A stretch of DNA of 64,000 nucleotides from JALYUM01 sp036688685 (GCF_036688685.1 NZ_JAQQPS010000027.1:1-64000), one strand, 5' to 3'. Counted from the stretch's first letter, positions 50,754 to 60,244 are shown. Numbers and translations are program-made. Notes: generated by a model from the sequence alone, not told the origin.

Positions 50754-52442
50754 TTAGTCGTGACGCAGCGCCAGCAGCGCCGCGTTGAATGCGAATGTGC
50801 CGCGCTGCAGGTCGGCAGCGATGCGACCGTCCTTCAACATCAGCAGGCGGTCGGCCAGCGCGGCTTCGCGGCGCAGGTGCGTGGCCAGCAGTACTGTGCG
50901 GCCGTGCGCGTGCTGCGCCAGGCGCGCCAGCACGTCGGCCGCGGTGGCGCTGTCGAGCGCTTCGGTCGGTTCATCGAGCAGCCAGAACGGCGACTGTTTC
51001 AGCAGCAGGCGCGCCAGCGCCAGGCGGCGTGCCTGGCCGCCGGACAAACCGAGGCCGCCTTCGCCCAGCATCGTGTCGAGGCCGCGCCCGAACTGGAGAA
51101 TGTCGTGTTCCAGGCCGGCGGCGTGCAGGGCGTCCCACAGTTGCGCATCGCTGGCAGCGGGCGCGGCCAGGCGCAGGTTGTCGCGCACACTGTCCTGGAA
51201 CAGTTCGGTGTGCTGGGTCAGCCAGGTGCAAGCCTGGGCCTGCACCTGGCCGGATGCGGGTGCCAGCTCGCCGGCGGCGAGCGCCAGCAGCGTCGATTTG
51301 CCGGCGCCGCTGGCGCCAATGATGGCCACGCGCTCGCCGCTGCCGATGCGCAGCATGACGGCGTGCAGTGCGGCGCCGTCGCGGCCGGCGTGGACGACGC
51401 TGGCGTCAAGCAGGCGTAGCGCGGTGTCGGCATCTGGCAGACTTGGGCCTGGCGTAGCCGGGCTGTTCTGGCGCAGTCGGGGCGCCACGCGCCGCGCCGC
51501 CAGCGCGCTGCGGCCCGCTTCGATGGCGCCGCGCCGCAAGGCCGCGAACGGCTCGAGCGCGGTCAGCGCCGTCAGCAGCGCCAGTGCGGCCAGCGGCGCG
51601 CCGATCAGTTTGCGTTCGGCGAGCATACCGACTGCCAGCAGGACGCAGGCCACCGTTGCATGGCTGCCGGCGGCCCAGCCCCAGCCGGCCCGTACTTCCA
51701 GCTGGTGCAGGGCGTCGTCGACCTGGGCCAGCCTGCCATCGAGCGCGCCGAGCTGCGCGCACTGGGCCGTCAGGCGTCCCGCCATCAGCAGGTCGGTCTG
51801 GCCGGCCACCAGGTCGATGCTGGCGGCGCGCAGGCGTTCCAGTGCGCGCACCCGGTGCAGTGCCAGCACGCGCGCGCGCCTCGCCACGATGACAGCGATG
51901 CCGCCGCCGCACAGCACCAGCCAGGCGAACATCGCCACGCCCAGGCGCAGGTCGATCGCGCCCAGCAGGACGCCGGCCAGCAAGGCGGCGCCAAGGGCTG
52001 CGCAGGCCGGGGCCAGCAGGCGCAGGTAAATCGATTCGAGGGCGTCGATGTCGTGGGTCAGGCGAAACAGCAGACGCGCCGGGCGACGCAGCAGCGTGCG
52101 CGCCGCATCGGGTGCGGCCCAGCCGCGAAACAGCTGCTCGCGCAGCGTCGCCAGCACGGCAAAGGTGGCGTCGTGCGTGACCATGCGCTCGGCGTAGCGC
52201 CCGAAGGTACGGCCCAGTGCCAGCAGGCGGATGGCGGCGCTGGGCACGAACACGTTGAACATGAAGGTGGCGCCGGCCAGCCCGGCCAGCGCAGTCGCGC
52301 TGATGAACCAGCCGGAGGTGCCAAGCAGCGCCATGCCGGCCCATACCACCAGGGTCGAGAGCAGCGCGCCGAGCGCCAGGCGGGCGCCGGCCACGCGGGC
52401 GAACAGGGCCAGAATGGTGAATGTATCGTTGGGGCGTTTCAT
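50754..52442 (-). CDS. cydC: Cysteine/glutathione ABC exporter subunit CydC
   Basis: 562 residues: six-helix ABC membrane domain, then ATPase domain with Walker A IIGASGAGKSTLLALAAGEL, signature LSGGQARRLALARLLLK and Walker B FWLLDEPTEALD. With CydD it exports reduced thiols to the periplasm and is needed for bd oxidase assembly. Overlaps cydD by four bases. Confidence 0.94.
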   Translation of the reverse strand: MKRPNDTFTILALFARVAGARLALGALLSTLVVWAGMALLGTSGWFISATALAGLAGATFMFNVFVPSAAIRLLALGRTFGRYAERMVTHDATFAVLATLREQLFRGWAAPDAARTLLRRPARLLFRLTHDIDALESIYLRLLAPACAALGAALLAGVLLGAIDLRLGVAMFAWLVLCGGGIAVIVARRARVLALHRVRALERLRAASIDLVAGQTDLLMAGRLTAQCAQLGALDGRLAQVDDALHQLEVRAGWGWAAGSHATVACVLLAVGMLAERKLIGAPLAALALLTALTALEPFAALRRGAIEAGRSALAARRVAPRLRQNSPATPGPSLPDADTALRLLDASVVHAGRDGAALHAVMLRIGSGERVAIIGASGAGKSTLLALAAGELAPASGQVQAQACTWLTQHTELFQDSVRDNLRLAAPAASDAQLWDALHAAGLEHDILQFGRGLDTMLGEGGLGLSGGQARRLALARLLLKQSPFWLLDEPTEALDSATAADVLARLAQHAHGRTVLLATHLRREAALADRLLMLKDGRIAADLQRGTFAFNAALLALRHD

Positions 52443-54094
52443 GCGGCTTGCCTCGCGCTGGTGGTCGGGCCGACGTGGATCACGCGGCCGATGCGTGCTG
52501 CCAGCGCCAGGTCGTGGGTGGCCACGATCATGGTGCGGCCCTGGGCCAGCAGGAGCAGGGCGTCGATGACTTGGGTGCCGGTGTCGCGGTCGAGCCGGGC
52601 GGTGGGTTCATCGGCCAGCAGCAGCGTGGTGCCGGATGCGACCGCGGCGCGCGCCAGCGCCAGGCGCACCAGTTCTCCGCCGGACAGGCCGGTGCCGCCT
52701 TCGCCCAGGCTGGCGTGCGGGGTGGCGTGTTGCACTTGTCCGAGTCCGGCAAAATCGATCGCGCGGCTCACCGCCAGGCTGGACACGCCGGGACGCGCCA
52801 GGGCGACATTGCTGCGCACGGTGGCGGGGAAGACGTGCGGCGCCTGGCCGATCCAGGCCATGCCGGCGCGCAGCAGGGGGGCGCTGGCGTCATCGAGCAC
52901 GGCGCCGCCGATGCGGATGGTGCCGCCGCTGGCCGGGGCCAGGCCGGCGATCAGCGCCAACAAGGTCGTCTTGCCGCTGCCGCTGGCGCCCACCAGGGCG
53001 ACGTGTTCGCCGGCGCCGATGTGCAGGTCGAGGCCATTGAACAGGGGCGTTTCAGTGCCGTGCCCGAACTGCAGCGCCGCGATGTCGATGGCGGGCGCTG
53101 TGGTGAGGGCGGCGGCATGCGCCGCCTGCAGTGCGCCGGGTACGGCCAGCATGTCGGCGTCGAGTGCTGCGAGCGCGTCGAGCGCGGCCTGGCCGGACGC
53201 CTTGTCATGCCAGACCGCTGCCAGTTCGCGCAGCGGCTCGAAAAAGGCGGGCGCCAGCAAGAGCACGAACATGCCCTGGCCGATGGTGAGGCGCCGGCCC
53301 CAGCTGCCCGGAACGATTTCGCCGAGCAGGTGAAAGCCGATGTACACCGCGACCAGCGCGACGCCCAGAGCGGAAAACAGTTCCAGTGCGGTCGACGATA
53401 AAAAGGCGATGCGCAGAACCGCCATGGTACTGGCGCGCACCGCTTCGGCCGTGGCGCGCAGGCGCAGCGCGGTGGCGTCGATGGCGCCGAGTGCGCGCAG
53501 GGTCGACAGGCCGCGCAGGCGGTCGAGCAAAAAGCCGTTCATGCCGCCGCTGACATGTAGCTGGGCCGCGCTGGCGGCCTGCGCGCGCCAGCCGATGATG
53601 ACCATGAACAGGGGAATCAGGGGCGCGGCGCAGACCAGGACCAGGGCGGCGAGCCAGGACTGGGTCAGGACGGCCAGCGCGATCACGGGCGGCACCAGCA
53701 TCACACGCCAACGCGCCGGCTGGTAGCGCAGCAGCCATGGCAGCACGGCTTCGGCCTGTTCGGCCATCACGCTGGCGGCCTGGCCGGAGGGCAGGCGGGC
53801 CGGATCGAGCGGGGAACGGCGCGCCAGCGCGGCGGCCGCGTTGGTGCGCAACTGGCTCACACGTTCGCGCGCGGCTGCAAACAGGCGCCGTGCCGCCCAG
53901 GCTTCGAAGCTGGCGCGTGCCAGGCCCAGCAGCAGAAAAACGAGCGCGGGGACCAGCATGCCATCCACGCCGGCGCCGTTGGCCAGGCGCTCGATGGCGC
54001 AGGCCAGCAGCGCGGCTTGGGCAATCCACAGCAGCGGCGCGGCACTCAGGCCGAGCGTGCTGTTGCGTGCGGTGTCGGGTTGTTGCGTTGCCAT
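52439..54094 (-). CDS. cydD: Cysteine/glutathione ABC exporter subunit CydD
   Basis: 551 residues: membrane domain, then ATPase with Walker A LVGASGSGKTTLLALIAGLA, signature LSGGELVRLALARAAVA and Walker B LLLADEPTARLD. CydD is the first gene of a cydD-cydC-cydA-cydB-cydX operon, so the oxidase and its assembly factor are made together. Divergent from a GbsR/MarR-type regulator, with about 200 bases between. Confidence 0.94.
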   Translation of the reverse strand: MATQQPDTARNSTLGLSAAPLLWIAQAALLACAIERLANGAGVDGMLVPALVFLLLGLARASFEAWAARRLFAAARERVSQLRTNAAAALARRSPLDPARLPSGQAASVMAEQAEAVLPWLLRYQPARWRVMLVPPVIALAVLTQSWLAALVLVCAAPLIPLFMVIIGWRAQAASAAQLHVSGGMNGFLLDRLRGLSTLRALGAIDATALRLRATAEAVRASTMAVLRIAFLSSTALELFSALGVALVAVYIGFHLLGEIVPGSWGRRLTIGQGMFVLLLAPAFFEPLRELAAVWHDKASGQAALDALAALDADMLAVPGALQAAHAAALTTAPAIDIAALQFGHGTETPLFNGLDLHIGAGEHVALVGASGSGKTTLLALIAGLAPASGGTIRIGGAVLDDASAPLLRAGMAWIGQAPHVFPATVRSNVALARPGVSSLAVSRAIDFAGLGQVQHATPHASLGEGGTGLSGGELVRLALARAAVASGTTLLLADEPTARLDRDTGTQVIDALLLLAQGRTMIVATHDLALAARIGRVIHVGPTTSARQAA

Positions 54095-54208
54095 ATTGTT
54101 ATTTCAGCGGCCACGCTGAATCTTTCCATTATTTTGAATTTTCAGAAGTTAGTGAAATTATGCACCTAAAAATTACAAAAGCGATCATAGTGGAGTAGCT
54201 TGGTCGGG

Positions 54209-54227
54209 AATTGTCAAAACGACAATT
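54209..54227. promoter_or_regulatory. Palindrome between cydD and the GbsR-type gene, candidate operator
   Basis: AATTGTC (54209-54215) and GACAATT (54221-54227) form a 7-bp inverted repeat with a 5-base spacer. Its place in the shared promoter region makes it the best candidate binding site for the adjacent regulator. A weaker inverted repeat (TTTCA / TGAAA) lies near 54140-54160. Confidence 0.5.
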
Positions 54228-54300
54228 TCCTGGCGGGCGTGTGTGCCTAAAATGAACGTGAGATAATCCAGCTTTCTAAAACTTCGAAAAGTTCACCATC

Positions 54301-54858
54301 GTGACGCCACTGGTCCACACGTTTGTCAGCCACTTCGGCGAGATGGGCAGCCGCTGGGGGATCAACCGCACGGTTGGTCAGATCTACGCGTTGCTGTTCG
54401 TCACCGAGCAGCAACTGCACGCCGACGACATCGGCGAAAAACTGGGTATTTCGCGCTCGAACGTGAGTATCGGTTTGAAGGAACTGCAGTCGTGGGGCTT
54501 GGTGCGCCTGTCGCGCATTCCGGGCGACCGGCGCGAATATTTCACTTCGCTGGGCGATGTCCAGGAAATTTTCCGCGTGGTGGCCGCCGAGCGGCGCCGG
54601 CGTGAAGTCGCCCCGACCTTGTCGGTGCTGCGCGAGTCGCTGCTGGTCACCGTAAAAACGCCAGATGACGCTTTTGCGCAGGAGCGCATGCGCGAAATGC
54701 ATGACCTGGTGGACATGGCCAACAACTGGTTCGACGATTTGCAGCGCATGTCGCCTGAGGCGATGGCGCAGTTGATGAAGATGGGCTCGAAGGTACAAAA
54801 GCTGTTGCGCACCAAGGAGCGCCTGTTTGGTAGCGCAAAAGATCCGGTCGACGAGTGA
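54301..54858 (+). CDS. GbsR/MarR-family transcriptional regulator
   Basis: 185 residues from GTG 54301. Residues 25-85 are a winged helix (NRTVGQIYALLFVTEQQLHA, DDIGEKLGISRSNVSIGLKE, then the wing SRIPGDRREYF). The rest is a helical dimerisation tail. It matches the COG1510/GbsR branch of MarR-like regulators. Divergent placement suggests that it controls the cydDCABX operon. The effector is unknown, and no metal- or heme-binding motif is obvious. Confidence 0.85.
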   Translation: MTPLVHTFVSHFGEMGSRWGINRTVGQIYALLFVTEQQLHADDIGEKLGISRSNVSIGLKELQSWGLVRLSRIPGDRREYFTSLGDVQEIFRVVAAERRRREVAPTLSVLRESLLVTVKTPDDAFAQERMREMHDLVDMANNWFDDLQRMSPEAMAQLMKMGSKVQKLLRTKERLFGSAKDPVDE

Positions 54859-54862
54859 GCGC

Positions 54863-55306
54863 ATGAACGTCACCCTGGAACCCGTCACGGTCGACAATTT
54901 CGAAGCGCTGATGGACATGGAATTACCTCCAGATCAGGCTGTCAACCTGGCCAGCAACGCGTATTCGATCGCGCAGGCCCACTACTATCCCGACTGGCGC
55001 CCGCGCGCCATTTATTGCGATGGCGCGCCGGCGGGTTTCGCGCTGTACGATGTCGAAGGGGACGATGAGCCGGGGCATTACGCCATTTACCGACTGATGA
55101 TCGATTATCCGCGCCAGCACCAGGGCATCGGCCGCGCCGCCATGCTGTTGCTGCTGGCCGAAATCCGCGCCTGCCATAATGCGTGCCGCATTTCAATCTG
55201 CTACAAGCCGGGCAATGTCACAGCGCAGCGGTTTTACGGATCGCTGGGATTTACCGAAACCGGTGTTGACGCGCGCGCCGAGATGGTGGCTGAGATACGG
55301 TTGTAA
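54863..55306 (+). CDS. GNAT family N-acetyltransferase
   Basis: 147 residues from ATG 54863, four bases after the upstream stop. The acetyl-CoA motif A is YPRQHQGIGRAAMLLLLAEI (Q-x-x-G-I-G-R), and motif B contains YKPGNVTAQRFYGSLGFTET. The layout resembles spermine/spermidine or diamine acetyltransferases (BltD/PaiA type). The substrate is uncertain. It is co-transcribed with the GbsR-type regulator. Confidence 0.85.
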   Translation: MNVTLEPVTVDNFEALMDMELPPDQAVNLASNAYSIAQAHYYPDWRPRAIYCDGAPAGFALYDVEGDDEPGHYAIYRLMIDYPRQHQGIGRAAMLLLLAEIRACHNACRISICYKPGNVTAQRFYGSLGFTETGVDARAEMVAEIRL

Positions 55307-55395
55307 GCCGCCGGAAAGACTGCGGATGCGCCAAGCGGCGCTTGCACGGCGCGCATGCAGCACTGTGCAAGGCCGGGGACATCGCCGCGCTGGTT

Positions 55396-55662
55396 TTAAA
55401 TCCTGTGAATGCCGGTAATATACGCCGGACCATTCAGCGGCTGGTAAATTTCAACGACCGCTTCCCACATGACATCTGCTGGCGGTATCGACGCCGTGCA
55501 TTTATAGCGGAAATTTTCGCCGGCCACTACCTGCGTTGAAACGGCAGTTGGCGAGTAATGCACGCCAACAAAGCCGTTGAGTGCAGTTTTGAAAACGGCG
55601 GCATCTGCAGGTGTCACGCCATGATATGGCGTCCACCCACCGACCAATGCTTGATTTGACAT
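55396..55662 (-). CDS. Cystatin/stefin-like small protein
   Basis: 88 residues, MSNQALVGGWTPYHGVTPAD at the start. The block TAVSTQVVAGENFRYKC contains Q-V-V-A-G, the canonical cystatin inhibitory loop, and an N-terminal Gly pair (VGGW) stands where cystatins have their conserved glycine. There is no signal peptide, so it is stefin-like and cytoplasmic. A papain-type peptidase inhibitor is suggested by family, but the target in a bacterium is unknown. Confidence 0.65.
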   Translation of the reverse strand: MSNQALVGGWTPYHGVTPADAAVFKTALNGFVGVHYSPTAVSTQVVAGENFRYKCTASIPPADVMWEAVVEIYQPLNGPAYITGIHRI

Positions 55663-56004
55663 GATGTACTTTCTAAATCAGACGTGGTCCTACTCATATG
55701 GCTTTTCGGAATTCGCCCCATTTATTTCGTTGGTTTCTGGAATCCAATCATTCGCCAGAGTCCGCTGCGAGATAATGCGCGCAATGCATAGTAAATCCAG
55801 CATCACTATGCAGATAAGATTATTATCGTGTGGTGGCGGTATTGGCGCGAATAATTGTCCCTCAAAAGCGGCGCGCGGAACACGCCTTCTGGCTTTATAT
55901 ATTTTTAAGCGCCGTTGCAATTGGATGGAATTCTGCAGCGTGTACCAGTGTATGCTGGGCGGCGCTAGCGGGAATGTCCATAAAACCATTTCATACAAAC
56001 CAAA
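55663..56004. other. AT-rich gap with overlapping weak ORFs
   Basis: Frames are open on both strands: 55690-56031 minus, ending TNEINGANSEKPYE, and 55661-56044 plus. Neither has a recognisable domain, and they cover the same bases. I do not accept either as a gene. Confidence 0.3.
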
Positions 56005-56166
56005 TAGGGTCAGTGTAAAATTTCCAAGCAATTTTTCTAATTAGAAAATAAAATAAATAGGGTCAGAGTCGAATTGTTTGGCAACTAATTGCAAAACAAT
56101 TCGACTCTGACCCTACCGGTTGACTTACGGAATTAGTTGCAGATTAATTTGACTCTGACCCTAATT
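56005..56166. repeat. Cluster of REP-like repeats (AGGGTCAGAGTCGAATT type)
   Basis: Four copies in alternating orientation: 56005-56023 (plus, variant), 56058-56079 (plus), 56094-56115 (minus) and about 56146-56163 (minus). The middle two form a perfect 22-bp stem with a 14-base loop. Such pairs look like REP/BIME-type elements. No transposase of the RAYT type is present in the window. Confidence 0.8.
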
Positions 56167-56242
56167 GATGGGTAATTGATTGAGGGAATGGCGGGGTGCG
56201 AGGAACGGGGCGGTAGTCTGGCACCAGGGAATGCGGGTCGCG

Positions 56243-57826
56243 TTAACTGGCGATGACGACGCGGTTTTTACCGGCCTGCTTGGCCTGGTACATGGCGCGG
56301 TCGGCGCGCCGGATCAGCGCGGTCTGTTCCTCGTTCGGCAGGCGCAGCGCCACACCGGCCGAAAAGGTGATCAGCAATTTTTCGTTTTCGTGCAAGAAGT
56401 AATGGCGCGTCAGTTCGCGCTGCAGCCGCGTCATGGTCGCCGCTGCCGCCTCGACCGTCGTTTCCGGCAGCACGATCAAAAATTCCTCGCCGCCGAAGCG
56501 GGCAATCACATCCATCGAGCGCAGCGTGTCCTTGACCGTTTTCACCAGATGTTTCAGCGCATTGTCGCCGGCGATATGGCCGTAGGTATCGTTCAGTTTC
56601 TTGAAATCGTCCAGGTCCAGCAGCGCCACGCACAGCGTTGTGCCGCGGCGGTCGGCGCGCGCGCTCTCGCGTTCATACAATTCGTCCAGGCCGCGACGGT
56701 TCAGGCTGCCGGTAAGCTGGTCTTCGCGCACCAGGTCGGACAGGTTGCGCAGCTTTTCTTCCAACTGGCGGATGCGCTGTTCCGCTTCCTGCACTTCCTG
56801 GTGGGCTGCCAGCATGCGGTCGCGCGAAAGCAAGGCTTCCTCCTGCACCTTGCTGGTTTCTTTCAGCACTTCATCGAGCACAACGTCGAGTTGGGCAATG
56901 TCTTCCGCGCCGCGGATGCGCGTGGAAAAACCATCGATCTTGCTGTGAAATTCGCCGGTCGACTGGGCCACGAAGCCGAGCCGTTCGACAAACGTCATCA
57001 TCATGTTCTTGACGGTCAGCTTCACGTCCGACAAGCCATGCTTGAGCTGGCCCTGCTTGTAGATCACGTCCTTCAGCGAGCGGGTTGCATCTTCCAGCGA
57101 GCGCTGGTCGATCGGCCCGGAAATCAGTTCCGTGACGATGGTCACCTGGCCGCGCATCCAGCTGTCGTCGTCGAGCAATTCGCCGACGTTTTCCAGCAGC
57201 AGTTTGAACAGCCGCAGCAGCAATTCCTGTTGCTCGGCGTCGTCGCCGCTTTTCAGTTCGATGCGGTAGCACAGCTCTTTCAGACGCGCCGCGATCTCCA
57301 GCAAGGCGGCTTCGCCATGCGCGTTCTTGACGGCGGCGCCGAGCGCTTCAGCTTCGCTAATCAGGGTCGGGCTGCCGGCAAGCAGCGACGCCACCGCAAA
57401 CGCCAGCGTGCGGCTGAGCATGTCGCGCAGGATGCGCTCGTCGTTGCTCTCAATGCCCAGTACATCAATGGGCGTGGTGCGCCGCAAGTATTTTTCGGCC
57501 AGTTGCGACAGGCTACGCGCGTAGCCATCCCAGTCGCGTAGCTTGACGGCGCGGTTCAGGCGGCGCCCGAAATCGGCCAGTTCACCCGGCGTGGTCGACA
57601 GCGTTACGGCAAACCCGTTGAGCACCATCTCCGGGCCCGGATCGGGCAGCACGGTGGGCGCGAGCGCAGGCGGCACCCCGACGATTTCGTTGTAGATATC
57701 GCGGTACGCGTCTGGCGTCGGCGCAATCCGGCGCACCGCCAGGCGTTTGAAGGCCTCGCGCGCCACCTCGGTCGGATTGGCGCCGGGGCCGGGGGAGGGG
57801 GAGGCGGGTGGAACGGTTGTGGACAT
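56243..57826 (-). CDS. Diguanylate cyclase (GGDEF)
   Basis: 527 residues. A long helical N-terminal region (about 1-350) of unknown type with coiled coils precedes a GGDEF domain. The active site is GGEEF at 445-449, and an intact inhibitory site R-S-M-D lies five residues before it. It should make c-di-GMP and be feedback-inhibited. The YcgR brake at 35557 is a possible effector. It is an independent gene on the minus strand. Confidence 0.93.
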   Translation of the reverse strand: MSTTVPPASPSPGPGANPTEVAREAFKRLAVRRIAPTPDAYRDIYNEIVGVPPALAPTVLPDPGPEMVLNGFAVTLSTTPGELADFGRRLNRAVKLRDWDGYARSLSQLAEKYLRRTTPIDVLGIESNDERILRDMLSRTLAFAVASLLAGSPTLISEAEALGAAVKNAHGEAALLEIAARLKELCYRIELKSGDDAEQQELLLRLFKLLLENVGELLDDDSWMRGQVTIVTELISGPIDQRSLEDATRSLKDVIYKQGQLKHGLSDVKLTVKNMMMTFVERLGFVAQSTGEFHSKIDGFSTRIRGAEDIAQLDVVLDEVLKETSKVQEEALLSRDRMLAAHQEVQEAEQRIRQLEEKLRNLSDLVREDQLTGSLNRRGLDELYERESARADRRGTTLCVALLDLDDFKKLNDTYGHIAGDNALKHLVKTVKDTLRSMDVIARFGGEEFLIVLPETTVEAAAATMTRLQRELTRHYFLHENEKLLITFSAGVALRLPNEEQTALIRRADRAMYQAKQAGKNRVVIAS

Positions 57827-57930
57827 GGGCGGCTTGCAGTGAGTTCGAGATTGACTCTATGATAATGTGAATTTCCACTCGACATCTTAGGAAAAAAGGC
57901 AGGAAACCCTACTATTCTCACACTTTACGG

Positions 57931-58578
57931 CTACTCAACCAAATGATTGCGAATCGCATAGTGGGTCAACTCGGCACTATTCTTGAGTTTCATCTTCACC
58001 AGCAGGCGCGCGCGGTACTCGCTGACGGTCTTCACCGAGAGGGATAACTCCAGCGCGATATCGCTCACGGTCTTGCCGGAAGCGATCAAGGTGAGGGTCT
58101 GGTATTCGCGGTCGGAGAGCGTATCGTGAACCGGCGTGGTATGGTCTTCGCCCACTTGCGACGCCAGCGTTTGGGCCAGCGCGGCGCTGACATATTTCTG
58201 CCCGGCGGCCACTTGCCGGATCGCCACCACGAGTTCTTTGGGCGCGGCCTGCTTGGTGAGGTAACCGGCCGCGCCGGCTTTCAGCGAACGGATGGCGTAC
58301 TGGTCTTCGCGGTGCATCGACAACATCAATACCTGCGTATCGGGATATTCTTTTTTGATCTGTTTGAGCACTTCGATACCGTTTTTGTCAGGCATCGAAA
58401 TGTCGAGCAGCATGACGTGGCAACGCGACTTGGGAAACAGGCGAATCGCGTCCAGGCCGTTCTCGGCCTCGCCGCCCACGACGATATCGCGCGAGTCAGC
58501 CAGGATTTGCTTGAGCCCCTCGCGCACGATGGCGTGGTCGTCGGCAATGAAGACGCGGATGGTGGCTTTTTCGGTCAT
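57931..58578 (-). CDS. NarL/FixJ-type response regulator
   Basis: 215 residues. Receiver domain with acidic pocket ADDH, phospho-site Asp59 in LLDISMPDKNG and Lys in LTKQAAP. C-terminal LuxR-type helix-turn-helix LSDREYQTLTLIASGKTVSD, then LSVKTVSEYRARLLVKM. Its start overlaps the stop of the sensor kinase gene, so the two form a pair. Confidence 0.95.
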   Translation of the reverse strand: MTEKATIRVFIADDHAIVREGLKQILADSRDIVVGGEAENGLDAIRLFPKSRCHVMLLDISMPDKNGIEVLKQIKKEYPDTQVLMLSMHREDQYAIRSLKAGAAGYLTKQAAPKELVVAIRQVAAGQKYVSAALAQTLASQVGEDHTTPVHDTLSDREYQTLTLIASGKTVSDIALELSLSVKTVSEYRARLLVKMKLKNSAELTHYAIRNHLVE

Positions 58579-59630
58579 GGGGTGGAAACTGGCGGCATGC
58601 AGGGAGTAAGTGGTATCAGGACACTCACCATCGTGCCACCTCCGGGCGGAACCGACAAGGTCAAGCTGCCTTTCAGCGCCCTGGCGCGCTCCTCCATGCC
58701 GCGCATGCCGAAGGAATCGGGTTTCAGGCGATCAGGGGCCGCCACCCCGCGGCCGTTGTCGCTGATCGACAATTGCAAGGTATCGGCCACCTGGCGCAGT
58801 CGCACCGATACGGCCGTGGCCGCGGCGTGCTTGGCGATATTTGTCAGCGCCTCCTGAAAAATGCGGAACAGCGCGGTGGCCTGCTCGTCGCTGAGCGCGA
58901 TAGCCGGATCGATGCGCGCGCGGCAGGCAATCCCGGTGCGGCCGGCAAACTCGCTGGCCTGCCACTCCAGCGCCGCGACGATGCCCAGGTCGAGCGTGGA
59001 CGGGCGCAGATCGCGCGCGATGCGGTGCACGGCATCGATGCTGCGGTCGACCAGGCTGTCGAGATACGCCGCCTTGACTGCCAGCATGGGCGGCTCGGCC
59101 GGCAGGCGCTGGGTCAGCATGGCCAGCGCCATTTTGATGGCGCTCAGGTTGCCGCCCAGGTCGTCGTGCAGCTCGCGCGCGATGTGGGCCCGTTCCTGTT
59201 CCTTGACCAGTTCGCTGTGACTGCGCAACGCGGCCAGCGCCAGTTGCGCCGTCTTGCTGTCGGTGATATTGGTCATGATGCCGTCCCACAGCAGCACGGC
59301 GCCGGCCATGCGCGGACTGGCACGCAGGCTGATCCATTTCACGTCGTCCCAGGCCGCGACATGGATGCGGCCCTCCCAGTTCCAGGGCGCCATGCTGGCG
59401 CGTGAGGCCTGCATCGCGGCCAGGTAAGCCGCGCGGTCCTGTTCCAGGATCAAACCCAGCAAGCGGCCCGGATCCTGCTGCAGGACGTCCGGCGTGATGC
59501 CCAGCAGCGCCGCGCAGCCGTCGGAAAGATACGGAAACGCGATGCTGCCGTCCGGCTGCTGCGCGCACTGGTACACCAGCCCCGGCATGTGGCTGGCGAC
59601 GGCGTCAAAACGGGCTTGATACTGGTCCAT
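58575..59630 (-). CDS. NarX-like PAS sensor histidine kinase
   Basis: 351 residues from ATG 59630; the long open frame upstream is out-of-frame shadow of the next gene. Residues 1-120 are a PAS domain (DAVASHMPGLVYQC; AWNWEGR-like block). Residues 140-210 are a HisKA_3 dimerisation domain with His155 in IARELHDDLGGNLSAIKM. The C-terminus is HATPase_c with FRIFQEALTNIAKHA and ISDNGRGV. No transmembrane helix, so it senses a cytoplasmic signal. Pairs with the response regulator. Confidence 0.92.
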   Translation of the reverse strand: MDQYQARFDAVASHMPGLVYQCAQQPDGSIAFPYLSDGCAALLGITPDVLQQDPGRLLGLILEQDRAAYLAAMQASRASMAPWNWEGRIHVAAWDDVKWISLRASPRMAGAVLLWDGIMTNITDSKTAQLALAALRSHSELVKEQERAHIARELHDDLGGNLSAIKMALAMLTQRLPAEPPMLAVKAAYLDSLVDRSIDAVHRIARDLRPSTLDLGIVAALEWQASEFAGRTGIACRARIDPAIALSDEQATALFRIFQEALTNIAKHAAATAVSVRLRQVADTLQLSISDNGRGVAAPDRLKPDSFGMRGMEERARALKGSLTLSVPPGGGTMVSVLIPLTPCMPPVSTP

Positions 59631-59638
59631 GCGGCCTT

Positions 59639-60244
59639 TCAGCGGCGCCGCGCGCGGCGCATGGCAAGGAAGCGCCGCAACACGCGCAGCAGGTGCGGCG
59701 CGGCTTTGCCATGCTTGCGTGGACGCGTGCAGGCGCGCCGTGCCTGGCGAGCGGCATGGCGCGCGGCGCGGCGCCAGTCGTCCATGGCCAGCGCGGTGCG
59801 GCGCCAGAGGTGGCTGGCGCGCATCCGTTCCAGGTAGCGCGTTTTGAAGGCGATCACGGGTGCGTGCCAGCGCGCGAACCACGCCAGCGTCAGCAGCTTT
59901 GGCAGCGACAGGGTATAGATGCGCGCCACCAGCGCGGCGCCGCCCAGCTTGGCCACGACAAAGGTGGTCACGCCGGTCGCCACGTGACCGTTGCCAATGG
60001 CCAGCAAGGCCAGCAGCTTGACCGGAATGAGCAGCAAGCCGGGCAGCACGAAGGCGCACAGGGCAGCCCACGGCGGCAGGGCCACGATCAATTGTTCGAA
60101 CAAGCGCGCCAGTGGTAGCCGTGCCACCCAGCCGCCGATCCACATGCCGGCGCGCCAGAACGCTTCTTCGAGCAGGACCACCAGGCCGACCAGGTAAACC
60201 AGCGGCATGAGCAATCGGCTGCGCGAGGGGAGGGGCGTCGTCAT
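59639..60244 (-). CDS. Membrane protein of unknown function
   Basis: 201 residues from ATG 60244. It has four hydrophobic segments in the first 120 residues (LLMPLVYLVGLVVLLEEAFW; WAALCAFVLPGLLLIPVKLL; ATGVTTFVVAKLGGAALVAR) and an extremely Arg/Lys-rich C-terminal tail ending in RRARRR. The basic tail may bind membrane lipids or RNA. No domain recognised. It ends eight bases before the sensor kinase start, which suggests an operon with the two-component pair. Confidence 0.65.
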   Translation of the reverse strand: MTTPLPSRSRLLMPLVYLVGLVVLLEEAFWRAGMWIGGWVARLPLARLFEQLIVALPPWAALCAFVLPGLLLIPVKLLALLAIGNGHVATGVTTFVVAKLGGAALVARIYTLSLPKLLTLAWFARWHAPVIAFKTRYLERMRASHLWRRTALAMDDWRRAARHAARQARRACTRPRKHGKAAPHLLRVLRRFLAMRRARRR

